DNA of 64,000 nt from Anniella stebbinsi (GCA_029215795.1 JARDYH010000004.1:203030017-203094016), one strand, 5' to 3'. Counted from the stretch's first letter, positions 32,023-44,068 are shown. Numbers and translations are program-made. Notes: generated from the sequence alone by a model not told the origin.

Positions 32023-32304
32023 TGCTGAAGGAAAGATGAGACACACACAGTTTGTTGCTGGCAAGAAGCGTCTTTTATTGTAGCTTTGCAAGGTTTATAT
32101 AGATCTTCAGTTCTGCTGACCACGAGGGCACAGCGTGATAATACGCAATAGAGCACAGTACAAGAATGTAGATGCTCATAGACTGGAGAACAGTAGCAGC
32201 TCATCAAGAACATCTTGTATGCAGCCGGATAAGATTGGAGACAGAAAAGAACGAGGTCACGTCAGGGTGTGCCCAGCAACGCTACTCGCCTTCAACATGC
32301 CACA
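32023..32304 (-). mobile_element. LTR of an endogenous retrovirus-like element (reversed), probably solo
   Basis: On the minus strand it begins TGTGGCATGTTG and ends CCTTCAGCA. It carries a TATA box (GATCTATATAAACC, about 32092-32105) and a polyadenylation signal AATAAAAGACG (about 32068-32078) 25-30 bases later, the spacing expected of U3-R. The terminal TG...CA fits an LTR. No 5-bp target duplication was found with these borders, so the ends may be off by a few bases. No gag, pol or env sequence is visible beside it. Confidence 0.6.
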
Positions 32305-32309
32305 GTCCC

Positions 32310-33067
32310 AATCTGGAGTAAGGGTCCAGACTGACTAGTTGTGAAAGAAAAATCTACACTTAAGGGCAAACCACATGATAAACATCATTATATTTATTGT
32401 ACTTTTATTACTGTACCCTAGAATCTGTTAGGATACAAGGTGGTCTAGGAATTCTTTCAATCAATGTGCAACAATTATTTTATGTAGTTTTGAGTACATC
32501 CAATCAGTCTGAATGCAAGTCAATTGAGCATGAGGCTTCTACATGCAAGTGTGTGTTGGATTTGGCCTAGGAAAACATCTGATGGGACAATTTCAATAGA
32601 TTGACCTTTATCGCAACCGGAGAGGTATGGTATACGTTTTTTTACTGGAAATACAAACCAGCCTCAATCCCACCTCTAACCTGCAGTATTAAAAGTAGAA
32701 TACAATTAGGGCTGCCATAAGCCACTCTCTCCCAGTGTCAGTCCCTTCTGACCTGAAATATTAGGATTGCCTACATTTGCTTGGGAAATTGCACTACCAG
32801 GTCTAGTTTTTTGTGTTTTTTAAAACAAATTCACCTAAATAAGCACTGCATTAGAAAGACCAGAAATTCTTTTCTTTGCTACTACTTTTTGGAGGGTTGG
32901 GTGCCCATTCATGGTTACATTACAATCCTGGGTATCTTCATTGACGTTTATGGTCAGCTCTAATTCTTGTCCCTGGGGACATTTTAATACAGCTTTTAAG
33001 TGTGAACCAGAAAATGACCTATCCAGACAATGAGATGATTCTGTTTATATTGCTCATCACTATATGT
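32310..33067. other. Mostly unassigned
   Basis: Apart from a possible MITE terminus at 32362-32390 nothing was recognised. Confidence 0.4.
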
Positions 33068-33075
33068 ATCTTCAG

Positions 33076-33201
33076 CAGGATCTACACTACTGCTTTAAAA
33101 CGTTTTATAACAATAGTGACAACTGTTGGGGCCCAGGACACACTCCATATACAGTTTTCAAAATGTTTTCAAAGTGTCATTTCCTGCTTGGTGTAGATCT
33201 G
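33076..33201. mobile_element. 126-bp hAT-like MITE
   Basis: Inverted ends CAGGATCTACAC and GTGTAGATCTG are flanked by ATCTTCAG (33068-33075) and GTCTTCAG (33202-33209), seven of eight bases identical. The interior 'gtgacaactgttggggccca' is diagnostic for the family. Another copy at 60847-60966. Confidence 0.8.
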
Positions 33202-33209
33202 GTCTTCAG

Positions 33210-34501
33210 TCTTCATGTCCAGCCATTCCATTCCCCATTCCAAGAGGTTTTCATTTTTTCTTCAGCCACCCCATTCTATTACCCATCCCATCCAATTGTC
33301 AGGATCTCAAGGGTTTCTTCTCTCAGGATTTTTTTTCTCTTGTGCATGGATGCTCCAGTTTCAGCTTCGTTCACATGAGCGCAGAAAAACTTGAATTGGT
33401 ATTAGAAGGAATGTTGATGTGTTCTCATATTAGTATATAGTAGTAATGCATATATTTCATATATGACCATAGGCCATAAGAAATGGGATTTTATACATTG
33501 ATTTTATTTTTAAAACACTGATTTGGGATTGAAGAGGAAAGACCTAATACTTCCCTTAAGAACAGCTTGTGTTACACCTCTTTAGGGAAACCCCCCAAAA
33601 GGTAGCATCAGGTGAGCTCAGCTGGATATGCATATTACATTACACAACAATATTTTGTTCACAATCTTGTTTGCACCAGTCTGGTTTCCAAAACCCATGT
33701 TGCAGTGTGGCATTGAAATATATCAAAACATACATAACAAGGTTTATACAGTTTATGTACCAGGCCTGCACAACTTGTAACTCACTAACCCATGTATTTT
33801 GGCCTGCTGAGTGCTTAACACCCCCCTCGTTTTTTTACATTCCCAGGCAGGCAGGCAGGCAAATAAGAAGTTTATCAATTCTTTGAATGACTGCCATACA
33901 TAATGAAGATGGTGTAATGTTGATATGTCGTAATGAGTTTGATGGGTCGCATTAGGCACGAAGTTTTAAATACTGCACATGTAGTATTGCAGTGCAAAGA
34001 TTCAAATATTCAAGAGCCAGTTAGAGCAGGAGGAGGATGAAGGTTTCTATAGGCTCCCATTCCTTTGTTTAACTTTTTTTTCAGCTAGATGGGCCTCTTA
34101 GCTAACTCACCAGGTAGTGAGAGGGGATGGTGATGGAGAGAGTATTGGATCCAGGCCTCTTCTTCTCCTTCCCCTCCCTGTTCACTGGAATCCTCTGTTT
34201 TCATCCGCCCTGACCTCTTCCAAGGATGCAGTTATATTCTCAGAAGTTATATTCTCAGAAGAAATGCCACTGCAGTGCTTTCCATGGTGGCTGCAAGGGA
34301 TGGGGATAGCATAGAGGCAGAAAAATTTAAACTCAGATTCCTGCCATCATGGTCGTAGCTGTGTCTATTGCCTTGCAGAGGGTGGGAGTTGGTGTTCCAC
34401 ACCTTCCTATGGCTCCTCAGGTTCTGTCTGAGAAGCCATAGGATTGTTCTGCTAGACATCTCTATGAAAACATATTTGAAGGATGTTAGAAATGTGGCAG
34501 T

Positions 34502-34502
<1 letters not shown>
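33210..34502. other. Mostly unassigned
   Basis: 33762-33822 carries the short 'caggcctgcacaacttgta' repeat. 34224-34258 has a tandem doublet of 'gttatattctcagaa'. No coding exon recognised. Confidence 0.4.

Positions 34503-34539
<37 letters not shown>
34503..34539. repeat. (ATT)n microsatellite, distal to the R4/Dong relic
   Basis: About twelve ATT repeats. Same register and motif as the array on the other side of the LINE relic at 34541-34955. Confidence 0.9.
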
Positions 34540-34540
<1 letters not shown>

Positions 34541-34955
34541 TCTTTCTCGCTCATGGCGGTTTTTCTAGATGGACATGACGGGCTTTGCCAAGTCATGCTG
34601 TCTTTTATTGATTCAGGAATTTCCTGACGATTGAGCATGTTTTAATTATGACCGCTTTCTGGATGTTGGTGTGGATGTATTCTGGTTGGCTCAGTTTCTG
34701 GAGGTTTTCTGTATATTTTTTTGATGTGATGCTGGTTACTGATGTGACTAATGGGATAATTGTGACCTTTTCCTGTTGCCATAGTTCTTTGACTTCCATG
34801 GCCAGTGGTGTATATTTATCTCTCTTTTCTTCTTCTTCCTTTTCAACAATATTTTTGTCAATCGGTATTCCTATGTCGAAGAAGTACGTGTGTTTTTCTT
34901 TTTTGACTATGAACTTTATGTCTGGTCGGTTGCAAGGTATTGTCTTGTCCGTATG
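34541..34955 (-). mobile_element. R4/Dong-type LINE, 3' fragment
   Basis: A 5'-truncated element whose coding part (pseudogene entry) is the C-terminal endonuclease region, followed by about 60 bp of 3' sequence. It is bracketed exactly by two ATT (TAA on the minus strand) microsatellites. From the literature as I recall it, Dong elements insert into TAA repeats, so both the protein and the flanks point to this clade. Confidence 0.75.
34605..34955 (-). pseudogene. R4/Dong ORF C-terminus: restriction-like endonuclease relic
   Basis: The uninterrupted minus-strand frame reads 'HTDKTIPCNRPDIKFI', 'TYFFDIGIPIDKNIVEKE', 'LAMEVKELWQQEKVTIIPLV' and 'IQKAVIIKTCSIVRKFLN'. R-P-D followed by a D-x-x-x-P strand is the PD-(D/E)xK-type core of the endonuclease used by R2/R4-clade retrotransposons to nick their target. 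The helix 'LQ-A-x-(x)-x-T-x-x-I-(V/L)-R-K' ends these proteins. The frame extends upstream only as an isoleucine run from the microsatellite and is lost beyond it. The reverse transcriptase is absent. Stop after FLNQ at 34605. Confidence 0.75.
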
Positions 34956-34956
34956 A

Positions 34957-34989
<33 letters not shown>

Positions 34990-34990
34990 T
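34956..34990. repeat. (ATT)n microsatellite, proximal to the R4/Dong relic
   Basis: About eleven ATT repeats directly abutting the 5' truncation point of the LINE. Confidence 0.9.
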
Positions 34991-36240
34991 CATCAATAAA
35001 TAAATCAATATGAAAACACAACTGATACCAAGCATGAAAAAAACTTCTTGACAATGACCCACATATAGCAATGCAGATATATTAATGATTAGGACTAATC
35101 TTCTTGAGGGTCTACCAATCTAGATTAAGTTAGGGAGTATTGATTAGCTCTTTCCAGATGGTTACTTGTGATTGTGTTGTTTTTCACCCTTCATTGCTCT
35201 GGTTGGCTAAAGAAATCCAGGGTTGCCAGCATGTGTAAAAGTCATTGTCAATTGCATTATTGTGTGTGGCCCTTAACTCTTCCATACATTTTTAGTAAGG
35301 CAATATCCCAACATCTCCTTTCCCAGCATTCAGTTGATGGTCCGCTTGTAGATTTCCAGACTGATGTGATTCTTGTCGCAGTCTAGAAGAATATCGGTAA
35401 ATCCTAATGCAGTAGATGCTAGTTATCTCCTACAAAAAGGGAAAACTGTCCCAGTTCTGCTGTTTTACATATGTCCTGATCTGTAACTTTTCTTACCAGT
35501 ACTTTTCTTTACTAATTAGACCATTTATGCCTGCAATTTTGCACTAATTGTGTTATTTTTGGCTGCAATTTTGTGCAAATTACAATTTCTGTTAATAGTT
35601 ATACCTGCAATTTCACTCAATTCACAGTTTGTACATCTAAAAAAAAGCTGAAAAGTTCCTGGGTTTTGGGGCACCAGGTTGGGGGTGCCACAGGCATCTT
35701 TTGAGCCAAAAGTGAACAGGATTTCCTCATGATGGCCATCCCTATTTCCCCATACCTGAATGTGGCAATGTTAAAGTATAATTATGAATTTAAACAAAAG
35801 AGAAGTAATACTAAGGTATGTCAAATAAAGCTAAAATAAAGGTGCTTAAAACTCAGAAAGGGAAACTTTTGAGACAATAATGAACAGAGTGATATATAAA
35901 TTTCAAATATTATTAAAATATATATGAAATCCATTGACAATGGATGCACTTTGTCCAATATCAGTGAGAACAATTTGTTCTGCACATTTTGTGTCAAATA
36001 TTCCCCCTCACAGTAGTTAAAAATCAATTATTTCCATTGTCAGTTAAAGACATAGTTTCCCCCCCTCATCTGCTGGGGAATATTTTCTCTAGTAGTTTAT
36101 GAAAATGTATGAGAGGAAATTAATCACAGAACACACAGTAAATATGTCTGTACTTATGATATAATCCTCCATCACATGAACGTTTTCTGCATGCCATCTT
36201 ATTCAGGTCTAAATGAACCATGTATTGTCCTGTCCTGTCA
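34991..36240. other. Nothing recognised
   Basis: AT-rich, no element named. Three diverged phrases 'tgcaattttgcactaattg', 'tgcaattttgtgcaaatta', 'tgcaatttcactcaattca' form a loose ~50-bp repeat at 35530-35625. Confidence 0.45.
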
Positions 36241-36536
36241 TATTTTTCCCACTTGTGCTACCCATTGAAATAAATGGGGTTGCATTAAGATGGGGTGCAG
36301 AACAAAAATTGGGTGGGGGGTCAAATTCCACCCTCACCTTTTGCAGGCTGGAAGACATCCGTGGGTATATCCATGCTCCCTGACACCATTACGGCACCCA
36401 TTTTGCCTTTCTTCACACTGAGAGATGCATGGAGTCATGCACCTTTCTCAGCTTAGTGAAAGGGACTCAGCTGGTGCTGGGAGGAGCAGTTCCTCCAATG
36501 GGGACAGTGAGAGGCACATATAGGAAGACCCGGCTT
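36241..36536. repeat. Unassigned, possibly repeat-derived, target of the LTR
   Basis: Begins with a CCCATTGAAATAAATGGGG mini-palindrome (36245-36263). The remainder is moderately GC-rich and unnamed. Confidence 0.35.
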
Positions 36537-37096
36537 TGTCATGACCAGGCCTGTTCCCCTTGGTGTGGGGGAAGGAGTTTCAGGTGATCAATCAGAATCA
36601 GATTCTGAAGCTGGAGAAACAGAACTAGAAATGTCCCACATTACACAGGAAGTGGAGGAAGTGATTCTCCTAGGCTCTTCACCCGCCAGGGATAAATCTT
36701 CACAAGACCTTGTCAGTGAGAACATCAGTCTGTGGGTACTCAAGAATCCTCTGAGGGGGAGGGGACTTCAGAGCTAACTGATCCTAGAGTACACCGTAGG
36801 TTCAAATGGGCAGAGCTAAAAGTAGGCTATAGGCAATCAGCTTGGCCTCTCTCTAAAGGCTTCTTCAAAGAAATCCTCCTTGAAGTGAAAGGGTCTTAGG
36901 GAACAGACCACCGCCTTTGTTGGAAGAACAATTGTCTCGTTTAGTTTAGCCAAGTGTTAGCCTGGAACAAGGTTCCTATGTTTAAACTCTCTTGAGGTGC
37001 AAGGAGATGTTTATTTACTGAATAAAAGGTTTGAGCATTACTTAGCAGACCTCTTTGTTGTCTTGCACTCCAGCGGGAGGGCTTGGAACCATGACA
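36537..37096 (+). mobile_element. Solo LTR, 560 bp
   Basis: Starts TGTCATGACC and ends ACCATGACA, a matched inverted terminus (TGTCATG/CATGACA) typical of LTRs. An AATAAAAGG polyadenylation signal at 37020-37028 is followed by a GT-rich stretch ('ctctttgttgtcttgc') about 30 bases on. Flanks GGCTT and GGCCA agree in three of five bases, so the duplication is decayed. A 78-codon frame at 36541-36777 (acidic, ESDSEAGETE) is inside the LTR and is not evidence of a gene. No internal retroviral sequence is adjacent. Confidence 0.75.
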
Positions 37097-38137
37097 GGCC
37101 AGCATTGAGAGAAGAAGGGTGCTTTTCCCAATGCCACCCAGCCCCAATGTTATCATAGACTGGAGATAAAACCAAGGATTTGGCAGATGGAGCTGTATGG
37201 AGAAGAATCCCTGCTGTTATCCTGATCTCAGATAAGAAATAACAGCGAGGATTTCTCAAGGAGTCTCCGTGAGCTGGATGCGGAACCTCCGCAGGCCAGA
37301 TTAGGCCCACATGCCAGAAGAGTATTATTGTGTTATAAATGTTAGAAGGATGTTATGTGTATTATACATAGGAAAATATCATGATAAAGAATGTAATTAA
37401 TAAGGAATAATTAATATGTGAATTGCCGTACAATTATGATCTAGTTTGCCGTTACATCAGCCCTGTATAACTAAATCGCTATTATTCCCAGTTTACATAT
37501 TGAAATTTTACTCTGAGAGAGATTCAGTAGAGATAGATGGTTATAGCTTCATACATAGAGAAGAAATTATATTTTCAGCCATAATCCAGTAAGTCTTACT
37601 ATCCACCAGAGTTTAAATAAAAATTTTTTTTTTGCATTTTATGGAAATGCTTTTTTTAAAAAAAAGAGTTTTAGGATATTTTCATTCCTACGCTGGATCC
37701 TAGGAACAGCTGTGAACCCCCCCCCCCACATACTCAGAGGAGTAGAGCATTGACACAGAATAATTTGCATAAGATATAGCCCTCCTCAAATTAAAGTTTC
37801 ATGCTTTATCAGTTTTATCCTCCAGTATGAGTTATGTCTTATGAGATCCTTGTAAGAGTTATTATGGCGGGGGGGTTATATATTAATGAACTAGCAACTC
37901 TCTAGTGTGAAATTCATATGTATGTTTACGTGTGTATTGTGTTTATATTGTCAAGAATTAACTAACTATTCTTAGATATTAGATGCTTATGTTCAGGGTT
38001 CCTGATTCTGTTTATAGTTGTATTGTTGGCCATGTTGGGAAGTATATAGAAAATGGGATATAAATTCAATAAAGGAAAAAAAATGTTGGAAGTGATCAAC
38101 AAGATCTGGAGAACTTAATTCCTGCCCTGCATGAATA
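37097..38137. other. Nothing recognised
   Basis: AT-rich with poly-A, poly-T and poly-C runs; no gene or repeat family named. Confidence 0.45.
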
Positions 38138-38212
38138 TGAAGAGCTCTGCTGGATCAGATCAAGGTTCTGTCTTGTTCAGCATCCTTCTTCCAACAATGA
38201 TCACCAGGGTGG
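38138..38212 (-). mobile_element. CR1 3' end fragment (reversed)
   Basis: 'gaagagctctgctggatcag' then 'ttgttcagcatccttcttcc' matches the reversed CR1 end at 16733 in degraded form. Confidence 0.6.
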
Positions 38213-38490
38213 CCATGTGTCCTACTGTATTTGGAGAGCTCTCCAAGGATGGTCCTCAATTTGAAGGTTTCCATAGACCATAAGGGAGAACAGCAGGAGC
38301 CTTGAAATTGCCTATGACCGGTTAGCACCTGGACAACAGACTGCCTATGACCGGTTAGCACCTGGACAACAGACTGAGCAGAGACACAGGTTATTTGGTC
38401 ATACTTGTCCCCACTACAGATGTAATGTATTGTATCTCTGTTTAAACTAGAGTAATTATTTCTAAATTTGCATCTCTACATATAAGTTAG
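38213..38490. repeat. Dispersed repeat (same family as 119-906)
   Basis: 'gtggccatgtgtcctactgt', 'caatttgaaggtttccat', 'ggagccttgaaattgc' and 'taaactagagtaattatttc' parallel both halves of the copy at the start of the window. Confidence 0.6.
38309..38374. repeat. Exact tandem duplication of 33 bp
   Basis: 'tgcctatgaccggttagcac' plus 'ctggacaacagac' occurs twice head to tail with no mismatch, inside the older diverged repeat. The duplication is therefore much younger than its host. Confidence 0.95.
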
Positions 38491-41400
38491 CATAAGCAAA
38501 TCTGATGCAATTCCATGTCTTCTATTGCCCTTTCTGGGGGTGGGGGTGTTGATAGTGGCGACCCCAACAACCAGTCAGATGCTTCTGGAAAATTCACAAG
38601 TAGGCATTAAGACAATAGCTCTGCCTTATTGTTTGTTTCCCAGCAACTGCTATCCAGAGATATGTTGCCTCAGAACATGCAAGTTTTATTTGCTGTAGCA
38701 CTGTTTCCGTTGAAGCATTCTGCTATGCATCACTTATATCTTTCTTCTACTTTACAAAATTTCAGTGAGGAAAAAGTGGATTTATTTTTTGTGTAAACTA
38801 TTTTATGCAAATTTTTATTTTTATGCAAATTAGACTGGTGGTGGATATCTGCTTGACCTTTAAGTAATCATAGTTCTTTTATCAGATTTTTTAAAAAAAG
38901 TGGATATAGAACATGAAGAGGGAATTAGAACTTTGTCATTTGTAATTTACAGGGGCTGAATGTGTATTATTATATTTTCAAATTTCAGCCACTATGGAGA
39001 AATGCTAAGGATCAAATTCCATAAGGAATGGTATGGAAGTAGTGTCTTCCCCATGAAATGGTGTCTGTGGAACACATCCCCCATCCTCTTCTTCAGCTTC
39101 CTGTACTCTTGAATTCTGCTCTGGAGGATCTGCCCTCTGGAGCAGATTTTAGGGTGTTTGTGGTGGTGGGTGAGGACAAGGAAGGAGAAGTAGGGAAATC
39201 TTAGCTCTTTATAGAAGCTTTACCATGGAGACAATGGTCAGGATTCCAATTGATTTTAATAGGGAATGAATTTCACTGTACTTATGACCCATTAATGACT
39301 GTTGGGACTTATGTAGGGGACAAGAGGAGAAAACCATTGTCTGTCAACCTGATTATTTTCAAAAGCCATTGTACTGCATTTGGCAATAACTTGTTTGGTT
39401 TCCAAGTTGCCATTTAGGTTCTGTTTATACAGGCTTGTTTTACTGTTGACTTTAGAGATGTCAGCATCTTCTCCATAAACAGCTGATTGAAACATGACCT
39501 GCCATTTCTGATAATTCCATTTATATTCTCCTTTAAAAAGTAGTGATGGTTTGCCAAGTAGCTTCTCCTCCTGTGGCTTAACTAAGTGTTGCAGGAATAT
39601 GCCACAGTTTCTGAATGAGACTTTTTGTGTGTGCATTTCTCTATACTGTATACATCAGACACCAAAAGACAATTACAAAATTTCAAATGACACCTTAATG
39701 ATGCAGCAATTACTTAATTTTACCTGTGCATCATTTCCAGCCCCATAAATTTAGTTAGAACTGAAAACCTAATTTACTTTTTAATTTTAAATTCCAACCA
39801 TGCATTCAATTGGTAACGATTGCTGAGAAGAATCATAGGAGAGAGAGAAAAGTTGCTAATCACTACTATATCTTTGGGAAGTGCTAGCAGTGAGTTAGAG
39901 AGAAAAATAGTTCAAAATTGGGGGAAAGTTTTCTTGTAACGTACGTTCTTCATTAAGGAAGATTTAGTAGGAGAGAGAGAAACTGCATGTCTCTATTTGA
40001 TGAAGACCAAATGGCTGAGTATATTTATGACTCTTTTATTACTCTGAGATGGACCTACAGTGATGCTGATCCTTGCACCAGATTATTTTCTGGAAATCTA
40101 TGGTTTAAAAGGCTAGACTACAAAACAGATGGCCATTAAACTAAATCATTCTTCAATATAGCCTCTCTAGAGTGAAGATGCAATAGAACCTAAAATGTCC
40201 TTCGGTAATGTTACCTATCTGGAGCCCTGTCGGGATTGAAAAAGCTTCAGCTATGGACTCATTCTTTGGAGGCACATTTCTTCCATCTTTGAAATGTGTA
40301 ACTTCAATTGCTAACCAGTCAGATGTTTCTCTTGACAGTGCTGCATTTTTCTTTTTGTAAAACATGGACTTCACTATTCTTTGAGTTAAGAAGTAATGGC
40401 CAGTTCAAAGATTACATTTCTTTCTCATGTGAATTGCCCATTCTGTCCTGCAGACTTTCTAACCTGTACAGACCTTGAGCTTGCTGAATACAGTTATTAG
40501 TATGGTGACTTCTATGCTTGTGGGAATATTTTTAAATCCTCACTCTCCAGTCATGGAAGCTGATATTGGACAATAACCACAATCACCTCCTAGTGCACTG
40601 TGTTTGAGCATGAGGACATTTATTCAGAGGAAGCTAAATGCGGGGAAGAATTGGCAAAAGCTGTAAAGGAACCAAAACACATCCTGAACCATCTGTCAAA
40701 TGATGGGGCTTCTTTGTCTAAACATGAATGCCTGATCCTTGAAATTAGTCATGATTAGAGCAGATCTAAGCTGAGCCCTAACACAGAAAAGAGTATGCTT
40801 GAATATGTGTGGTATATCTGTCCCTCACCACTGGCTCACTTGCTACCAACCCTTAAGTATGTGGTCTTCCAGAGCGCCTCCAATTTTAGGATGAAGTGCA
40901 GTGGTTGTAGAGTAGAAGGAATGTGCCTCCCTATTTAAGAGCCTAAAGTCCCAACATAAGTAACTATATTCATTTTCTGGACCCAATTGTAGGGAAGTGG
41001 TCTTGAGATTCACTTCACTCTCCAGGCACAAAGAGTTCCCAATATCCATTGAGATTTGAACAGCCTAACTTTAATTCTTTACACTTTTGCCAATTCTTCT
41101 CAGTGTTAGTCATTCCTCTAGTTTGCCTCAGAGTCCTATTCTACTAAGATCTTTCAAGACTCTTTAAGTACCATGCTCAGCTCTGGCTCAACTACAAATC
41201 CAGAAACACCTCATTCATTTACTTTGTTGTTGTTTTTGTATATTAGGCTTAGCCCTAGGCATAGGCTTTTTCCCCTCCTGCTTTTGTGGCAGAACAAGAG
41301 CCATCAAGCCATCAGAGGCTGGGGGTGTTGTTATGTTGCTGCAAGCTGTTAGTGTTGCTCCTTAGGAGAAAGTAGGATTATCCAGATACAGTTCCCTCCA

Positions 41401-42125
41401 CAAGATTTTGGCTGCTAAAATTTAATATAAAAGCTAACTTTATGCTAGATCAGAAGTCTGCTTTCTGTTAATTCCAGTGTATGCAGTGGGTTCAGAGCAC
41501 TAATAAAAGTCAGGCCAAAAACCTTCGTGTTCAAAGATTAAAATTATTCATACAGGATGTAGAATTCCCTCAGTATCTCAGCTGATCTGTCCTGAGTTTT
41601 GTTTTGCTTTTTAAAGAACACATTATGTATCTGAGTCTTTTGTTACTAAGACCATTCTGTCTAAAATTGGGAAAATGAAAAAAATGAACATTTGATTCAT
41701 TTTACTAATAAATTCAGACTTCACTGTTCAACTTGGCGTCCATGTTATACTCTGTCATATTCTTATATAAAGCCAGTAATTGGGATTCCCATTGTGCAGA
41801 AATAGTTTTGACAGGGAACTTTACAGCTTCTGGAAGTTAACCATGTGCAAGAATCAGAACAAAAGTGATATGTTACAGAGCAAGAAAAGAAAAACATAGC
41901 AGACCTAAATTGAAAAACCAGTATATCCTACATTAGGATTCCCTGATCAGTATGTTGTCCATGCTTATGCCAGCTACTAGATGAAGTTATGTGGAAGATG
42001 TTCCATTCAGAAAGATCCCACTGTTTGGTTAAACTTTTAGTAGCTTTTGAAAATATCAGGAAAAAAGGCGAATTGGAATATTTTATTTAAAAATATGAAA
42101 GAGATCTCACCCAGTCCAGCAATTA
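38491..42125. other. 3.6 kb of AT-rich DNA, nothing recognised
   Basis: The longest stretch without a recognisable mobile element. A 114-codon minus-strand frame at 39292-39636 and a 73-codon one at 40153-40374 show no domain and are within chance expectation. It could be intronic or hold conserved non-coding elements; nothing seen decides this. Confidence 0.5.
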
Positions 42126-42129
42126 ATAT

Positions 42130-42480
42130 CTTAAGATGAGTTCACACATTACATTAGGATGAGTTCACACATGGAAGCTCTCATTACCACTAAATAACAT
42201 GTTAACCTTTAGCTTTGAGCCCTCTTCAGCCTTTCAGAAACTTACCTTCACCCACCTGCAAGGAAGGAGGGTGAGAAAGAGTATGCTTGCATCATCTCCC
42301 CACACCCGACTTTTCTCACCAACCTCTTCATTCCAGAGTGAATTTCTGAAATGTGGAGTCTCTTCAATCCATAGAGCCTCCCAATTCAGAAGTTCACCCT
42401 AAACATGCGGAGGGAGATGGACAGAGCGATGCAGAGCCAGCATGCTTGGTTTTGCTCTCCCTCCTAATGTGTGAATGCCT
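42130..42480. mobile_element. Candidate MITE with 'gagttcacacat' ends
   Basis: 'gatgagttcacacat' occurs twice in tandem at the left (42137, 42162), and its inverse 'aatgtgtgaatgc' is at 42465. Interior 'cttcattccagagtgaattt' has local symmetry. No duplication found. Confidence 0.4.
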
Positions 42481-43056
42481 GAAAACTGGAATGTCACCAC
42501 ATTTAACATTGCTGCCAACAATCTGAAGCAAATATCCCAAAACTGGAACTAAACTGTCAATTTGTAAGAGGCAACAATCCAGACTGGTTGCCTGTTTAAT
42601 CATTAATGCTCACGGTTTAAATATGCCAGTTCACCTTTGAAATTGCTATTCATTGGTGGTAGCACTTGAGAATGTGCTTGTAATTTGTAACCATGTGCTT
42701 GTAATTTGCCTCTTGGTCTACTGTGAGGACAACAATCAAGTTTTGTGAGTGAAAATTGACCATTTCTGACCATTTTTAAATGATGTAAGATTGACTTCTC
42801 AGTTCAATGTTTCAATAGATTTGACTGCTGCAATATTTTCCATCTTTACCCAAACCAACACAGTTGTTTTTGACCAAAGGAACATAAGAATTTCAATGCT
42901 TGACAGACCAATGGTTTGGTTTTTTATTCGCATGTCTGCTAATCAGCAGTTTACTATTTCTGAACATGGAAGACTGTTCCAGGTTTATAGAACTGGAGCT
43001 GCCCCTTCCTGATACAGAGACGTGGTCCTTACAACCACAATTATGGGACATATTGA
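42481..43056. other. Nothing recognised
   Basis: 'atgtgcttgtaatttg' is repeated in tandem near 42672-42708. Otherwise unassigned. Confidence 0.4.
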
Positions 43057-43061
43057 CACAC

Positions 43062-43590
43062 TGTCAGGGTTCCACCTATTACCTTCACACCCTGAATAAC
43101 TTCTTGAGGATCTTTTATCTCCCTAGGGGTCTCACTTTCCTTCCTTTACCTTCCTCTTCCTAATAACGTGGGGGCTTAGGCTGTAGACATGGGGTGGGTG
43201 ACACTACAAATACGTTAGGTTTAATACAACAGTTTACTAGTATATTAAAAGAAACAAGTAAAGGTATTTAGTCAATAGAGCTGAGTGATACGAAGGCAGT
43301 AAAAGAAAATAAAAATTGCAAAATGCAAGTTCCTTTATCCTAGCTGCATTTAGGTTTTCCCAGCTGCTTCTTCCTCATGCTTTCATCTTTTCCTTCTCCC
43401 CCTTGGCTGGCTCTCCTCTCTTTTTATACCCTCTTCTCCCAAAACAGAAAGTACTATTTCAGACTTGAAGAGAAGAAACTTAAGTGGAGAAATGAAATTA
43501 CGCCTCTCAGGGATACCCCCTCCTAACAGAAAACTCCCACATCTCTAGGCCTAACTTTATTACCTTGCCTTTATAGGCCTCAAATCTTCA
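43062..43590 (-). mobile_element. Solo LTR, 529 bp (reversed), 5-bp duplication CACAC
   Basis: On the minus strand the LTR starts TGAAGATTTGAGG and ends GGAACCCTGACA, flanked by CACAC at 43057-43061 and 43591-43595. A TATA box GGTATAAAAAG lies at 43420-43430, followed by an R/U5-like T-rich region. TG...CA ends and a 5-bp duplication fit an endogenous retrovirus-type or Gypsy LTR. No internal region remains, so it arose by LTR-LTR recombination. CACAC is low complexity, which slightly weakens the duplication. Confidence 0.8.
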
Positions 43591-43733
43591 CACACACTAT
43601 TCTCCACTTAGGTAGCCCACCTAGTGTCCCTCTGCCAATAGAAGGGATCCATCAGTGGAATGGGAAGAGGCTGATTTTTGGTGATTTCCCCTTTCTCTTG
43701 CAGTCCCCCAAACCCCCTCCCCCCAAAGTTGCT
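43591..43733. other. Spacer
   Basis: Short unassigned sequence between the LTR and the fold-back element. Confidence 0.3.
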
Positions 43734-43741
43734 CCAGAGGG

Positions 43742-44023
43742 TAGGCTGACCAGATAAACTCCAGGTCAGGGCTCATGTAACTTTAACAGTTGTAGAGAAA
43801 AGGGAATTTCAGCCGGTGTCATTTGTATGAAATTAGTTCCTGGTGAAATTCCCTCTTCATCACAACAGTTAAAGATGCATACAGTATAATAGAGTGACTA
43901 TTAAAATGTTTTTAGTGTTGTATTTTTCTCTTGCTTTTCAAATTTTAACTGTTGTGATTTTTGTGTTTTATATTGCTGCTGTTCCCCACCTCGATCCGAA
44001 GGGAGAGGCAGGCTACAAATAAA

Positions 44024-44068
<45 letters not shown>

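Noticed and set aside
34605..35054. 149-codon frame as an intact gene
   Set aside because: The N-terminal part is an isoleucine run read through an ATT microsatellite; only the C-terminal endonuclease relic is meaningful.
36541..36777. Acidic 78-codon frame (ESDSEAGETE) as a small gene
   Set aside because: It lies wholly within a solo LTR with TG...CA termini.
32023..37096. A full endogenous retrovirus between the LTRs at 32.0 and 36.5 kb
   Set aside because: The two LTRs are unrelated in sequence and opposite in orientation, and no gag, pol or env relic lies between them.
39292..39636. 114-codon minus-strand frame as a possible exon
   Set aside because: No family recognised and not exceptional for length; kept only as part of the unassigned stretch.
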